Positions 34,269-46,264 of a stretch of DNA of 64,000 nt are shown here, in pieces. The notes under the pieces are model-generated. The model was not told the origin of the DNA and ran no database searches. It worked only from the letters and a program-made list of their open reading frames with translations. A program made the translations under genes and the position numbers. The DNA comes from Dendrobium chrysotoxum (lineage: Eukaryota; Streptophyta; Magnoliopsida; Asparagales; Orchidaceae): positions 21,755,774-21,819,773 of the forward strand of contig CM034314.1 in NCBI GenBank assembly GCA_019925795.1, in the 5' to 3' direction. Each line of letters opens with the position of its first letter. The stretch's first letter is position 1.

Positions 34269-35900
34269 AAGATGATATTCAACAAAGGTGGATGAGATAT
34301 TTTGCTAAACTTTTTAATGAAGAATGTGAAAATAAAATTGACTGTAGTGATCTTAGCACCCTAAATGAAAATAAAGATTTATGTTTTTATCGGCGTATTA
34401 GTAAAACCGAAGTTAGAGAAGCTTTGAAGAAAATGAAGGGTGGAAAAGCTGTTGGACCTGATGATATTCCAATAGAGGTGTGGAAATGCTTAGGAGATGA
34501 AGGAATTTCTTGGCTTACTAAACTTTTTAATACTATTTTGAAGACTAAAAAGATGCCAGATGAGTGGAGAATGAGTGTGTTAATCCCTATTTTTAAGAAT
34601 AAAGGTGATGCACAAGATTGTGCGAATTATAGAGGAATTAAGTTAATGTGTCATACTTTAAAACTATGGGAACGAGTTATGGAGCATAGGTTGCGGCGTG
34701 ATACTAATGTTTCTCAAAATCAATTTGGATTCATGTCGGGTAGGTCTACTATGGAAGCCATACATTTATTAAGAGGTTTGATGGAGAAATATAGAGAGAA
34801 TAAGGAGGATTTACATATGATATTTATTGATTTAGAAAAAGCATATGATAAAGTTCCAAGAGAAGTGCTATGGAGAGTTCTTGAAAAGAAAAGAGTTAAT
34901 AACGCTTATATTCAAATCATTAAAGATATGTATGCAGGAGCTATTACTTGTGTTCAAACACAAGGTGGTTTGACCAAGTATTTCCCTATTTCGGTTGGAT
35001 TACATCAAGGATCAGCCTTAAGCCCATATCTTTTTGCTTTAGTCATGGATGTTCTCACTAGACATTTGCAAGAGGATGTACCTTGGTGTATGCTTTTTGC
35101 TGATGATATTCTTCTTGTTGATAAGACTAGAGAGGGAGTTGAAGGTAAACTAGAATTGTGGAGGTCAACTTTAGAGTCTAAAGGTTTTCGCTTGAGTAGA
35201 TCTAAAACGGAATATATGGAGTGTAATTTTAGTAATAATAGACCTAGTGAGGGCATTGTGACTTTGGCCGATCAAGTCATTAATAAGAGTACACGTTTTA
35301 GATATCTTAGATCTATTATTCAGAGTGATGGTGATATAGATGGGGATATTATCAGCAGAATCCAAGTTGGATGGTTGAAGTGGAGGAATGCATCAGGCTT
35401 ATTGTGTGATAGAAAAGTACCTCTCAAACTTAAGGGAAAATTCTATAAGATGGTGGTGAGACCTGCAATGCTTTATGGTGCCGAATGTTGGCCATTAAAA
35501 GAGAAGCATAATTCTAAGTTAAGTGTTGCAGAGATGAGGATGCTCAGGTGGATGAGTGGCTTTACCCTTAGAGATAGGATACGAAATGAGCATATTCGTG
35601 AAAAGGTTGGAGTAGCTCCAGTGGAAGATAAGATTAGAGAGAGTCGCCTTAGATGGTTTGGTCACGTAAAACGGCGGCCTCCCGATGACCCGGTTAGGAA
35701 AGTAGAGGTCTTAGATTTGACTTATGTTAAGAAAGGTAGAGGTAGACCTAAAAAGACTTGGTTAGAAAATATTAAAAATGATCTTTCTTTATTAGATTTA
35801 AACGAGAATTTGACTTTTAACAGGACACAATGGAGAAAAAGGATTCATGTAGCAGACCCCACGTAGTGGGATAAAGGCTTGATGTTGTTGTTGTTGTTGT
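34259..35900 (+). mobile_element. RTE-type LINE, 5'-truncated
   Basis: Non-LTR element ending in the (TTG)n tail (35883-35900) typical of plant RTE elements. It has lost the endonuclease part. The 5' edge is set where the reading KVL-x-EDDIQQRW begins. AAGTA at 34254-34258 and 35901-35905 could be a short target duplication, but it is too short to be sure. Two shorter relatives of its 3' end are at 49238-49544 and 56785-56997. Confidence 0.85.
34292..35866 (+). CDS. RTE reverse transcriptase, open frame
   Basis: 524 codons without a stop. Order: GGKAVGPDDIPIEVWKCLG (~50), a typical RTE/Jockey start of the RT; WRMSVLIPIFKNKGD and CANYRGIKLM (~95-115); QFGFMSGRSTMEAI (~145); DLEKAYDKVPREVLW (~180); GLHQGSALSPYLFALVMD (~230); catalytic FADDILL (~270). 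The C-terminal part has RPAMLYGAECW (~385) and LRWFGHVKRRPPDDPVR (~450). A reverse transcriptase for target-primed copying; the endonuclease that would start it is missing at the 5' end. Being open, it is among the younger insertions here. The stop is TAG just before the tail. Confidence 0.9.
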   Translation: MRYFAKLFNEECENKIDCSDLSTLNENKDLCFYRRISKTEVREALKKMKGGKAVGPDDIPIEVWKCLGDEGISWLTKLFNTILKTKKMPDEWRMSVLIPIFKNKGDAQDCANYRGIKLMCHTLKLWERVMEHRLRRDTNVSQNQFGFMSGRSTMEAIHLLRGLMEKYRENKEDLHMIFIDLEKAYDKVPREVLWRVLEKKRVNNAYIQIIKDMYAGAITCVQTQGGLTKYFPISVGLHQGSALSPYLFALVMDVLTRHLQEDVPWCMLFADDILLVDKTREGVEGKLELWRSTLESKGFRLSRSKTEYMECNFSNNRPSEGIVTLADQVINKSTRFRYLRSIIQSDGDIDGDIISRIQVGWLKWRNASGLLCDRKVPLKLKGKFYKMVVRPAMLYGAECWPLKEKHNSKLSVAEMRMLRWMSGFTLRDRIRNEHIREKVGVAPVEDKIRESRLRWFGHVKRRPPDDPVRKVEVLDLTYVKKGRGRPKKTWLENIKNDLSLLDLNENLTFNRTQWRKRIHVADPT

Positions 35901-36289
35901 AAGTAGATCCTATAATGGCCATTACGCCTCAGAAGACTATTGAATGCATAACCTCCCTAATATGACAACATTCAATTTATCCTTTTTTAATAAATTTACA
36001 TATCTTTCTTCATTAAATTGAATAATTACTATTTATGGAACTTGTTCCAAGTAGGATATTCACCCCTACACAAAAAGGATAGTGGAAAATGAGTACATCA
36101 CATTTGATGACTAGACATAAGGAGAACGAGAAATATCACAACTAAAATCTAAATAATTAAATTATTTTTCTATATATTAAAATTTCTTACATATATCCAC
36201 TTGTAAAAGTAAGGAGATATAGAAAGTCAATCAAATAATTGATAAATAAAGAGATGAGAAAAAAGGGGTCCATTGTGTTGAATGGAAAA
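35901..36289. other. No gene seen; probably CACTA-A or lost SIRE-plus flank
   Basis: Between the RTE tail and CACTA-B. It has no dyads and does not continue the extra ORF in any frame I tried, so the 3' part of SIRE-plus including its LTR has been deleted. By position it is most likely CACTA-A sequence. Confidence 0.45.
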
Positions 36290-37159
36290 CACTATAGGAA
36301 AAACAATCATTTTCGGTGGTCATTTTTTCCCCAAAAAATCAAATTTCTATTGGATTTTACATTTAATGGTGGAATTCTGACTAAAATATTTAGCACTGAA
36401 AGTCAAGTAGGAAAATTTAATCCATCAGATTAAAATCTATCGAAACTCTTTTTAGCAGTCTTCTAATGGATATCTAGCAGATTTGCTCTATTAAAACCAT
36501 TGAATTTCAATGATGGTAATTATGGCAGAAACACCGTCAGAAAATTTTATAAAAAAATATTGGCGGACTAGCGGTGATTTTTTTGGTGGTATTAACCATT
36601 GTGAATCCTACTAATATCTGGTGGTATTACTAGCAGAATATTTTGCAGGCACTGTTAATGCCTCCCTAAGTATGGAGGAATTTCTGACAAAAAACTTTAG
36701 CTGGTGAAGCTACTAATAATTTTCTTAAAAAATTATTATTTTACCACCGTCGGAAATACTGCTGATACATTTTGAATCGAAGATTACCTGCCAAATTTTT
36801 GATGGAAAAGCTATCAAAAACCTGTAGCATTTTTAAAAAAAAAACCACTTAAAATTGACTATTCACACTAGTTTATGATTCACCACACAATATTATATCA
36901 TTCATAATAGTTTATGAAAACAAAATATAAATAGAAAATTATAATATTTAAATTTAAAACATAAATTTAAATAGAATATAATTTAAAAATATAAAGCTAA
37001 CGAACAATCAGATTACAACATTCAAATTTAAAATGTCTACCACTAAACATGAAGTTCAAACATAATGTTTAAACATGAATTATAAACTATCTATCACTAC
37101 TCAAAATCAAACATGAAGTTCAAATTACAACATTCAAATATCTAATCATCTTCAGACTT

Positions 37160-38080
37160 AGGCTCAGGCTCAAGAACTGGATGATGATTCTTCCCATTCT
37201 AGTTTTCTTGAATGTATGAGTGTAGTTCCACCTATATCTCAGATTGTTACATCGTCATTTGAGATTATTATGCTAGTATACTATCCTGTATATATCACAT
37301 CTCCTCTATCTCTTTGGTGTTATCAGCCACCCTTTGGATTATGATCTCATCTATACTGCTATCACTATGCGATGCTGAACAAGATTGATTTTCCTAAACT
37401 GTATAGGCTTGAGAGCATAAGCCATACACGCTGCCTTTTTGCCTCCCTCCCATCACCTATGACCATGTGTGATACTCAAAGTATTGTATTGAACCTGAAT
37501 ATGATCACTCAATAAGAGAAGAATGGCTCTCCAAAATTTATATGGAAATCATCCTATAGTAGATTAAGTACATTAATATCAATTTAAATTAACATGTTGT
37601 TAATGATTAATGACTATAGAATATTAACTACTCACATGAGCTTTTTTGGGCTTCTCATCAACCCATTGCTCATCAGCTTGGCGTTGATGTGTCTAAGTAT
37701 GCAATTCCAATGGTATAGGCTCTCTACCAACCATCTCTTTTTGAAGGAAGACATTGTTACAATAATAAACATATATATTGAATAAACATGCAACAAGAAT
37801 CACTTACTAGTAGTCTTATATGCTCTGTGTAAGGTACTGAACAACCAGTGTGCAAGGAGCTCTCTAAACCCCCCACAGTCTGATGCTCTATTTAGCTTGT
37901 TCTACTCTCTCTTCTTTGCAAACTCAAGGGTGGTCCAAGCTCTTATTAGTCCATCCAATACATCCTTAAGGGGTTCTCCCCTAACTTTCTACAATTGATA
38001 AACATATCTCTTAGGAAAGTAGAACCTCTCTTCCCAAAGATTTTTTCTAACCCTTGCATTATATTCGAGCAATACTTGAA
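37160..38080 (-). pseudogene. CACTA-B second protein (Transposase_24-like) relic
   Basis: Minus-strand pieces RAWTTLEFAKKRE and NKLNRASDCGGFRELL (about 37960-37860) fit the PF03004 family, where NR...GG..HtGG is the recurrent signature. A piece around 37740-37650 parallels the THK segment of the CACTA-A relic. The 3' part (37470-37170) is shared with 63645-63850 almost base for base at places, e.g. CACCAAAGAGATAGAGGAGATG. Stops occur throughout. Confidence 0.6.
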
Positions 38081-38149
38081 CTCTTTCTATTTAAGATTAA
38101 CAAAATAAAAGATATTAGTTCTCCATGTAGTACGGGCAGGCCAGCTTTC

Positions 38150-38824
38150 TAGTAGTGCTCCAACTAGATAACATACCATATGCTGGAAAATCCTTGATGG
38201 TCGATAATAAAGTAGTTTTAATGATAAATTTTATTTTGTTGAGATATCATATGTGAGCACACCTTCATTTTATAATAAGTTCAGGTCATCAATAAGAGCT
38301 TGTTAAATTATATCTATTTTTTCTTTTGGGTTCTATGGTCCATATATAATAAGTGTCAGAAATATATAAGGGGTAGTCATGCACATGCACATCTCAGGTG
38401 GAAGGTTGTAAGGTGTTAATAAAATAGTCCAATAAGAGCATGGTCTAGCTGGTTGACTATACGGAGTGAAGTCATCAACACATAATCCTAACCTTAAATT
38501 GTGTAATTTTGTAACAAAAGAAGGATATGTGTGATTGAAGTACTTCCAGGCTTCTACATCTGATGGATGAGAAAGAACTCCATGTTTAGACAACTTTTCA
38601 GAATGCCATCTTATGTAACCTTTGGAGCTCATTAATGCATACGACCACTGAAGTATAGGAATGATTGGTAAATAAAACAACTGAGAATATGGCACATCCT
38701 TCCATTTTTTATGTTTCCCTACTTTGGGTTTGTATCGAGGTGCACTATAAGTATGACAAATAACTTTTATTACATCATCCTTATGGTATAACATACAATC
38801 ATTCATATGACTATCAATTTTCAT
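38150..38824 (-). pseudogene. CACTA-B tnp2 transposase fragment
   Basis: 163-codon open stretch plus decayed continuation. It begins MKIDSHMNDCMLYHKDD, goes on with RWHSEKLSKHGVLSHPSDVEAWKYF, LRLGLCVDDFTPYSQ and LLTPYNLPPEMCM, and ends TPYIFLTLIIYGP. This is the TNP2 core that would cut at the CACTA ends. The family's zinc-binding C-x2-C segment at the start is partly lost. It is more intact than the copies at 7734-11212 and could be used as the family reference. The continuation to the left carries stops. Confidence 0.85.
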
Positions 38825-39139
38825 ACCAGATAACCCTAGCTTTGATACTAACTTCTTACAAATTTGTGGGAATTAAATTATCCTCAGGATTTGTTTTCTT
38901 AAGAAGGCTTATGTAGCACTCTTGAGGAATATTATATTCAATTTTAATATTGAGCATCCTTACTACAATTGATAACTCAGAATGAGAAGTGTAACTATTC
39001 CAAATTGGTTATTAAGAAACACTTAGTAATTCATAAAAATTTTCTACTTTTATGTTAGGTGATTTATTTATATGTTCTTTAAAAGTCAGACCTGCTGCAT
39101 CAAAAATAAGTTCTTCAAATATTCTATTAATTAGATCAT

Positions 39140-39475
39140 CCTCAATTATAGTTGAAGTTGTGGAGGGGCCACACTGACTGTCTGTATGTAGCTCATACTC
39201 TCCATGTGATGTCCAAAATCAATACCCTGAGATAAATTCTCTATGATATAAATCAAGTTTAACATCATGAGATTTAATGAAAGTTTGCTTTTTAAGGTTT
39301 GAGTATGGACATCTAAAGATTCCATATGATATAAATGAAGGTAGTTGACAAGCATGTGAATAAAATATTCTACTACATTAATAAATTCATCTTTCAGTGA
39401 TTTTTTTTTCAGGTAACAATCTATTATACCTCCAACACCTCTCAGCTATGATATCCATTATCTAGCTTGAATTAA
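39140..39475 (-). pseudogene. CACTA-B transposase-associated domain relic
   Basis: N-terminal part of the TNP2 gene. Minus strand near 39440-39140 matches 63245-63540 on the plus strand, where the reading RCPCSKN and DLYSRGFISGY is clearer. The CPC knuckle is decayed here (RCPYSN-like). Stops prevent a single frame. Confidence 0.65.
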
Positions 39476-39705
39476 CAATCCTAAATTATATAGAAGTAGT
39501 AATTTAAAGAAGTAATGTTAAAGCTTTATGAATGAAATTTAAATAAATAATCATTTGTCATAATAAGATGATTGAAAATGTTAAACTAAAATGTGATCTT
39601 CTAATTTCTATCAAATGAACAAAACCAAAATGAATGAAATCACATCAAATAAATGGGGTACGTTTATTTTTATCTTAGTGAGAATACATACCTTAATTTT
39701 GGAAT

Positions 39706-39706
<1 letters not shown>

Positions 39707-39747
<41 letters not shown>
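39707..39747. repeat. (TA)n microsatellite
   Basis: About 20 TA units within the 5' region of CACTA-B. Confidence 0.95.
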
Positions 39748-39749
<2 letters not shown>

Positions 39750-40850
39750 ACAATTGATATCTATATAAAATTGTTCATTACAGATTGCACTCTCCTTATC
39801 ATTACAATCATTACATTAAATGTTCTAGCCAAAGGGCATACACGCATTAGTTACCAATTCTACCAAAAAAGATTTTAACAAATAATAATTGTTCAAATAA
39901 TTAAAAAATTAAAATGAATAAAGAGAAGGAGTTAGAGCTCTCAAATCCCAAAGAAATGAAAGAAAACAAGCAAAAGATCACTTAGAATGGCGACGAGCAA
40001 TGGAGAGGCTGAGAGCTACAGTTTAGAATAAAGAGCGGGATCTAGGAGCGGGAGTGGGTGGGAGGATGAAACAGGGCTTTAACCAATGGGTTTTCCATAA
40101 AAAAAATTCATTATATTTAAGAAAAAAAATTTATTAAAAGAATCTACCCGTGAAGACACCGCAAAACTAAAAAATTGACAGAATAACTGGCAAAAATTAT
40201 TCATCGATATTTCCAGAAAATTTTTTTGTGCCTCGTCTACCAGTTAATACCAACGCATGAACTGCCATAAAAGTTACCAAAAAATCTGGAAGAAAATTTC
40301 TACCAGTATTTCCCCCAAAATTAGCCATTTTTCTTGTAGTGAAAGAATCACAAAATAGCTGGCTAAAAAATCTAATTTGATATTGGATAAAACTTACTAG
40401 CAGTGAAGGGCGAGTAGAGAGGATGAATGGTCTCGGAGAGAAAGTTGGATAGATGAGGGAATGGCCATTAAACTGAGCAACGAATGGGTGCAAAATGGGA
40501 CAGAGTTTTCACTTGCAGCAGGGCGAGCATAAGTGAATGGGAGATAATTTCACATGTAACTGAGAAATTTTCTTAATTAGATAGAGCACAGAGCAGGACG
40601 TTGAAGTAGATCTTTTTCAGATGAATTTCAACGAAAGCTCTGCCAAAAAATGCAGCTAGTCTACTTAAAGCCGGTGGTATTTTCTGGAGAAAATTCTGCA
40701 GAAAAAATTCTGGCAAAAATTTTTCCAGAAATCTGCTGGAGAACTTCATACAAATTTCCATCGCCCAATTCGTCGATATTTTTGCTGTTATTTTTAGTGG
40801 CCTGTTAACCACTAAATTTTTTGTCGGAAATAAATAGTTTTCCTGTTGTG

Positions 40851-41287
40851 ATCTTGAAAAATAAAAGTAGGATATAAAAGTCACCTACAATGTTCTAAAA
40901 ATTTTTAATTTGTAAAATCAGCTTCTCTTCCGTCTCTCTCCTCCTTCCCTTCCCCTTTTTCTTCTTTTCCTTCTCAGCAAGGGTAGTGATTGAGGGATGG
41001 AGAGGAATGGAAATGGCAGGTTTTGATTTAAAAATTTATAAAAACTTAATTTAGTGGCCGGCATCACGGAGTTCAAGTGATTTGGCATCGTATAGCACTG
41101 CATGTAAGACAACACAACGCCAATGAAGTGATAACAGCATAGTCGTACTACTTCAATTTCCAAAATTGTTGAGAACATTAGCACTAGGCCTCATTACCAA
41201 TTACTGCACACTTTAGTCCAATTCAAAATTTTTTTAAATTTTTATATTTCTCATTTTAAAATGTTTCTAAATTTTTAGTTTACTACA
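40851..41287 (-). mobile_element. gypsy-2 5' LTR, part 2
   Basis: Continues 19099 after removal of CACTA-A: AAAAGTCACCTACA (40877) pairs with AGAAGTCACCTGCAG (15714). GAGGGATGGAGAGGAATGG (40992) pairs with GAGGGATGGATAGGAATGG (15793). The end TTTACTACA at about 41287 corresponds to GTTGTTACA at 16090. A matching 5-bp target duplication cannot be shown because the other LTR is truncated. Confidence 0.85.
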
Positions 41288-43686
41288 CATGGGGCCTGCC
41301 TATAAAAGATCTGATCATGGCTATATATTACATTCTTGTAGCATTATTTAATTAGCATTCAAAGAAACATCAAATTAGCTAGAGCAAGGTGATTCAAATT
41401 ATTTTCCAAGAATGAAGAACACCCTTTAATACTTTGAATGTGAAGCCCAATAATGCCTCAATCCAGTTATGATAAAATAATCAGGAGTACAAAGCGTTCA
41501 ATATATCTTGTCAGGCCAATAAGGTGGGAATTAAAGTATAGATATATACACATGCACAAGTAATAAGTCACAGCTCTACCATATATCATGTGTTCACATT
41601 ATTACTATGGCTAGTATTTTAATGATTTTGTTTTTCTCTTGTACTAGGTGGATTACTATGTACTCACTAGCTGCATCGTGCAACCATTTATTGAAGGTCA
41701 TGGGGAGAATGCAAGCTTCATATAGCAGGCCAATGATGAGATCACATAGTTATCCAATAGGGTGAGCAAGTCAGTTTACATTTATTATAGTGCATCTAAT
41801 ACTTTGACCAATCCATAGTGCTAGACAAGAGGAGCATGAGAAGGTATAAACCATGCTCAGGGGTCTTGAAGGTCAACATCAGATGCTCCATCAAGATTAA
41901 TGGGGGAGCATAGATGAAGATCACCAGGGGAAGTTCCATGGAGATCTACTACCCCCTTAGAGCACACTTTAGATGTTGAAACCCCTAGACATTCCATATA
42001 TGCTTACTCTAGTTCTTACGACATGACATCCACATATGATGTAGTCCAGACCTCAATGGCATGGGGTGCATACATGTCAGTTCACAACAGTGGATCACAG
42101 GTTAGAGGTACTACATATTACTACCATGGTAACCACTCATAGTAACCATTCTCATATCATATACATAACAAGATGACACCATTATTCTTATCTTCATCCC
42201 TACTACAAAAATATATACTCCTATAAGGAGAACTGTCAGTCCAGGGGTACCCATATGATCATGGGGAGGAACACTTAGATGAGGAAACATGATTGCAAAG
42301 ATGAACTCAAGCACCCAGTTGATACACCACGAGGACTGGTGCCATTCCATGGCATTGATAGAGTTATATTGTATTTTTTTTTTATTGTAGCACAATTGTA
42401 TGGTGTACATTGCATACATATCTTGGTTTGAAATATAAGCATTTTTTTATCTTAAATATCTTACTTTTGGTAAATATTTAATATAATATATAATATTTAA
42501 TATAATATTAAAAGTTATGATACCATTAAATTAGTTATGTTGTTAAAGATTACATTAAATATCCTTATTGTACTAAACTATCATTTTAATGAACAAAGAA
42601 CTGGATCTTTGCAATCAACTACGTAAAATTATGTTAAATAGTTGAATGCCATCTCGGAGTTAGATTTGAGCTGGACAATAACTAAAATAAAAGTCAAACT
42701 CATATTGCAAGTCTTATAAACTCGCTCCATTTAAAAACTTCCTTCACATACATCTAGGCAATAATTTCTTCAATCATTTTTTATTGAGCTCCAAAATAAA
42801 ACCTTCCTTTCTTGAATCCTATGGATGATAAAGAATATCATGCTTAAGATTAAGTGGTGGCCTTTGAACAATGACCAAAGTACCATATGCTCTTTGGTTT
42901 CATACCTCATGATATCGCATCTATAGAAATGAAGGCCAACTAAATGATAATCTCTTTCTAATAATTTATCTTCTACATATTTCCAATCAGAAGCATTTAG
43001 GAAGTCTCATGTCTTATTGGCGTCTATCCTCATAGCTTTATCATGTAAATGCCAAAGGAAAGAAGTCCCTATCATTTATCTAAACATGCATGCAATATCT
43101 AAAAATTTTATTTGCCTTTGCCTTTAGCTCTAGCAAACTATTAATAGACCTTGCCATATAAGTCTGCATTCGTATGCTTGCAATATCCAATAATTATTTT
43201 GTGGGGATGTTTCAAGACTTCTATAAACTCAGCCAATGCATTATAAAAAAAAAAGATAAAATTGAAGAACTTAAGTTTTTTTAAAATAAATCGAACATAA
43301 GCAACTACACTCAATGTTCAACTCCACTTGCAGAAGCATCTCTTTTATAGCAGAGCTTACAAAAACCAGATATTAATACTCAAATAAAAAAATTATTTCT
43401 AGAAATCTATTCTATATGCTACAAAATCAGCTGAATGGATGACTGTTTTACAATTCACATAATACGATAGAATTTTTTCAGCAATAATATCAAATAAATG
43501 ATATTAATGAACAATGAGATAACAAGTACATGATCCTATGCTATGAATAATAATTTTGTCAGGAATCTAATACCATTAACACTAATTAGTCTTAATAACT
43601 AATGCAAATTTATAATATTTATATTATTTATCTTAAGATAATTTTTTTTAATTTAGAAATTAATAATATTTATATTATTCTTATTG

Positions 43687-43691
<5 letters not shown>

Positions 43692-43729
<38 letters not shown>
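43692..43729. repeat. (TA)n microsatellite
   Basis: About 19 TA units. Confidence 0.95.
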
Positions 43730-43731
<2 letters not shown>

Positions 43732-43992
43732 ATTTGAACATAATAATGGGTATATTTTATTTGATAGGTTAATAATTCTTAATTATTACATCAGTAATAT
43801 TCATATATAGTTCATCTACGAATTCAAAATAACTTTAATATTATTTTTCATAAATTAATTTCATATTTATTTAATTAACAAATAAACTAGTCCCAAAAAT
43901 ATAATTATTCATAAAGTACTTTAAATTTAATGTATTACTTAACTTCTCCTAACCTAAATAAAGAATTAACTTCATTTAAATTAGTTATGCAT

Positions 43993-44023
43993 AAATTTAA
44001 TTTAATTTAATTTAATTTAATTA
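43993..44023. repeat. (TTTAA)n microsatellite
   Basis: Five to six TTTAA units in very AT-rich DNA. Confidence 0.9.
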
Positions 44024-44859
44024 ACCATTAATTTATCTAAATAATATAAGAGAATGTTAAATTACTTTAGTTTCATTTTATATAGACATCATATAATGCT
44101 CATTAGTTAATTATATATAATAATTATTTATTTATTGAATTAATAATTCATTGATGATTTAATTTAAAATTTAATTCATTGATCTAATATTTATTTAAAT
44201 TATTAAATATTTAACATAACAAATAATATAAATTCTGAAATATAATAAAATTTTAAATATGTAGTGATAATATTAGAATAAATATATGTACTTAATTCTT
44301 CAGTTTTGAATTTAGTAAATATTTAAAAATATAAATATATATTATTTTTTGTAATATATTTTATAATAATATAAATTAGTTAATAATTAATTTTGTTCTT
44401 AATCTACTTAATTTTGTCTATTTAATAATAATCTGGTTGGTGAATTCATTTTTTAATGAGTAATTATTAAAATATACTCTCTTATTTTGTTAAATTAGCA
44501 AACCGGAGAAACATTGACCCTTGAGTTGAATGCACCAAATGAATTGCCTCATTCACAGGAATGCACCAAATCGTTTGGCTCATTTAGAGTGCTCCAAAAA
44601 TTTTGGCGCATTCCAACAAATGCTCTAGACTGTTTGATGATTTTGCTTCTTTCTGAAGTTTAGTTATTACATGCTCCTTTTGCTTATTTAGCAGCCGCTC
44701 CTTAAAATTTCTCCCAAAATAGCATTCTAGTGAGCCATGGGATAGAGGAGACAAAAAGGGGGTGGGGGTTGTTGAAGGAGTTCAAAGAGGAGAAAAAGAA
44801 AAATGATGAAAGGCTTGGCTTAAATATTTTTCAAGGCTTCAATGAATTTCGACACTTAA

Positions 44860-45001
44860 AACTAGTAGAGTTTTAACAAAAACTTGTGGAGTTTTATGCT
44901 GGAGGAATTTCTAGCAGAATTTCTTCCATAAAATTCCAATAGAAAAATTTGTGAAAAAATTTCTGTGGTTCTTCCCGCCAAGAATATATTATTCTATTGT
45001 G
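44860..45001. mobile_element. Probable single CACTA-type terminus
   Basis: Contains subterminal text like that of the CACTA ends here (GGAATTTCTAGCAGAATTTC, AATTCC repeats) and ends TTCTATTGTG, on the opposite strand CACAATAGAA, near the CACAACAGG end of CACTA-A. No left partner was found, so this may be a remnant. Confidence 0.4.
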
Positions 45002-45992
45002 GTGTTCCTAGTGGTTAAAATGATGTGGAGTTGGTTAGGTGGGTTTATTAGGAGGCCATGAGGTGGTTATGATGAGGGAACTATTAGGTGGATTTTAGGG
45101 AGATGAATGGAATTTAGTTTGTTCGTTGGTAGTGATGTTTGATTGGTGCAAATGTGGTTTAAGGGTTGTTGACTTGAGAGTGAACATGTGGGTGATGGAG
45201 TTAAATCATGGGATGTTATGATGTGAAAGTATTCAAGGGCTTATAGAAAATAGATAGGACTTTTGGGAAGTAGTCGGGAGATTGAATCAATGACTTGAGA
45301 TTGTGGGAGAGTGAAGGAGATGAATATGAGAGATATAAATACTTCTAACAATAAGAGATAAAAAGAACTCTTACCAAAGAATAACAATAAATTTTCAGCT
45401 ACTGAGATTAACCGTAAGAAGATAACTTTTACTCAAATTCAACAAAAAAATTTAATACAAATTTGTTCATCATATTTACCCTTTTTGTTCTTACAAAATT
45501 TAAATTTCAAAATTAATGGTGATTTTCACATAGACATAGCAATTTCAATAATGCAAGTGGCAGTTTTCTTTGGAATGAGTGATGATTGTTGTTTACCAGA
45601 GGAAGAAGAGCCTTATTTATTGCTTTGATTCCTCCATTTGAATTTGTAAGTTGAATGCCTTCAAGAAATTGTGATTGATTTTCAGCCATCAACCTTAAAC
45701 CTAAAGAGAAGATAATTTCTTTCATTCAAATTCAACAAAAAGGTTCATTACTTATCCACTCCAACCTATTTTTCCTTCTCAATACAATGTTTTAAATCCA
45801 AAACAAGAGTGATGATTTCCCTATGGAAGATGATGGTTTCAATGATATGGTTGTTGATTACCCAGAAACCTTCATGTTTGCGTTGACTCTTCCTTTTGAA
45901 TCTGAATGTTGAATGCTTTGGAAGGCCAACTTGTACAAGTGCAAATTAGGGTTGTTTCATAGGTGGAATGTAATTTGAATATTGCTTTCTTA

Positions 45993-46261
45993 GGGCATCT
46001 CCAACCAATCGCTATTCTGGCAGTTCGCACGAGCGTTCAACCGAGCGGCATTCGAAAAGATATTTTCGTAATTTGAACAGTGCGGGGTCAACATTGACGT
46101 CGCACTATTTACGAAAGGATTTTCTTAAAAAAAAAGATAGAGAAAGAATATACACAAAATATTCTTTTTGAAATGAAATTCTGTTGGAGATGAATTACTA
46201 TTTAATATATCCCTTAGTACATTTTGGAGTGAAAAATAAGTTTTTTTTGTTGAAGATGCCC
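45993..46261. mobile_element. Harbinger/Tourist-type MITE
   Basis: 269-bp element with inverted ends GGGCATCTCCAACC and GGGCATCTTCAACA and a TTA target duplication at 45990-45992 and 46262-46264. These are the classic features of PIF/Harbinger MITEs. It has no coding capacity. Confidence 0.88.
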
Positions 46262-46264
46262 TTA

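Larger units (their letters stand above)
36290..40341 (-). mobile_element. CACTA-B: complete 4.05-kb CACTA element
   Basis: Left end CACTATAGGAAAA (36290). Right end, on the opposite strand, CACTACAAGAAAAATGGC (40341). Target duplication AAA at 36287-36289 and 40342-40344. The right end and the adjoining ~400 bp match 62159-62600 closely, so these are one family. Minus-strand genes in order from the right: transposase-associated domain, tnp2, Transposase_24-type. The element is nested in CACTA-A. Confidence 0.88.
19100..40850 (-). mobile_element. CACTA-A: 21.75-kb CACTA element swollen by nested insertions
   Basis: Left end CACTATAGGAAAAA (19100). Right end, on the opposite strand, CACAACAGGAAAAC (40850). 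The 3-bp target duplication ATC is at 19097-19099 and 40851-40853. Removing the element and one ATC rejoins the gypsy-2 LTR. Own sequence left in it: termini 19100-19801 and 40342-40850, a Transposase_24-type gene relic on the minus strand (about 21290-22476), and probably 35901-36289. The rest is other elements: an L1 (19802-21285), two SIRE-like copia elements (22477-34258), an RTE (34259-35900) and CACTA-B (36290-40341). The termini carry repeated GGCGG/CCGCTAG-like and AATTTTTGG(C/T)GG subterminal motifs. Confidence 0.88.
41288..44859. other. Unannotated AT-rich DNA
   Basis: No protein similarity, RNA gene or element boundary recognised. The open frame at 42111-42419 (minus) has no familiar motif. 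It contains a (TA)n run and a (TTTAA)n run. The stretch 41700-42340 is less AT-rich and could be an old element or non-coding transcript. Confidence 0.5.
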
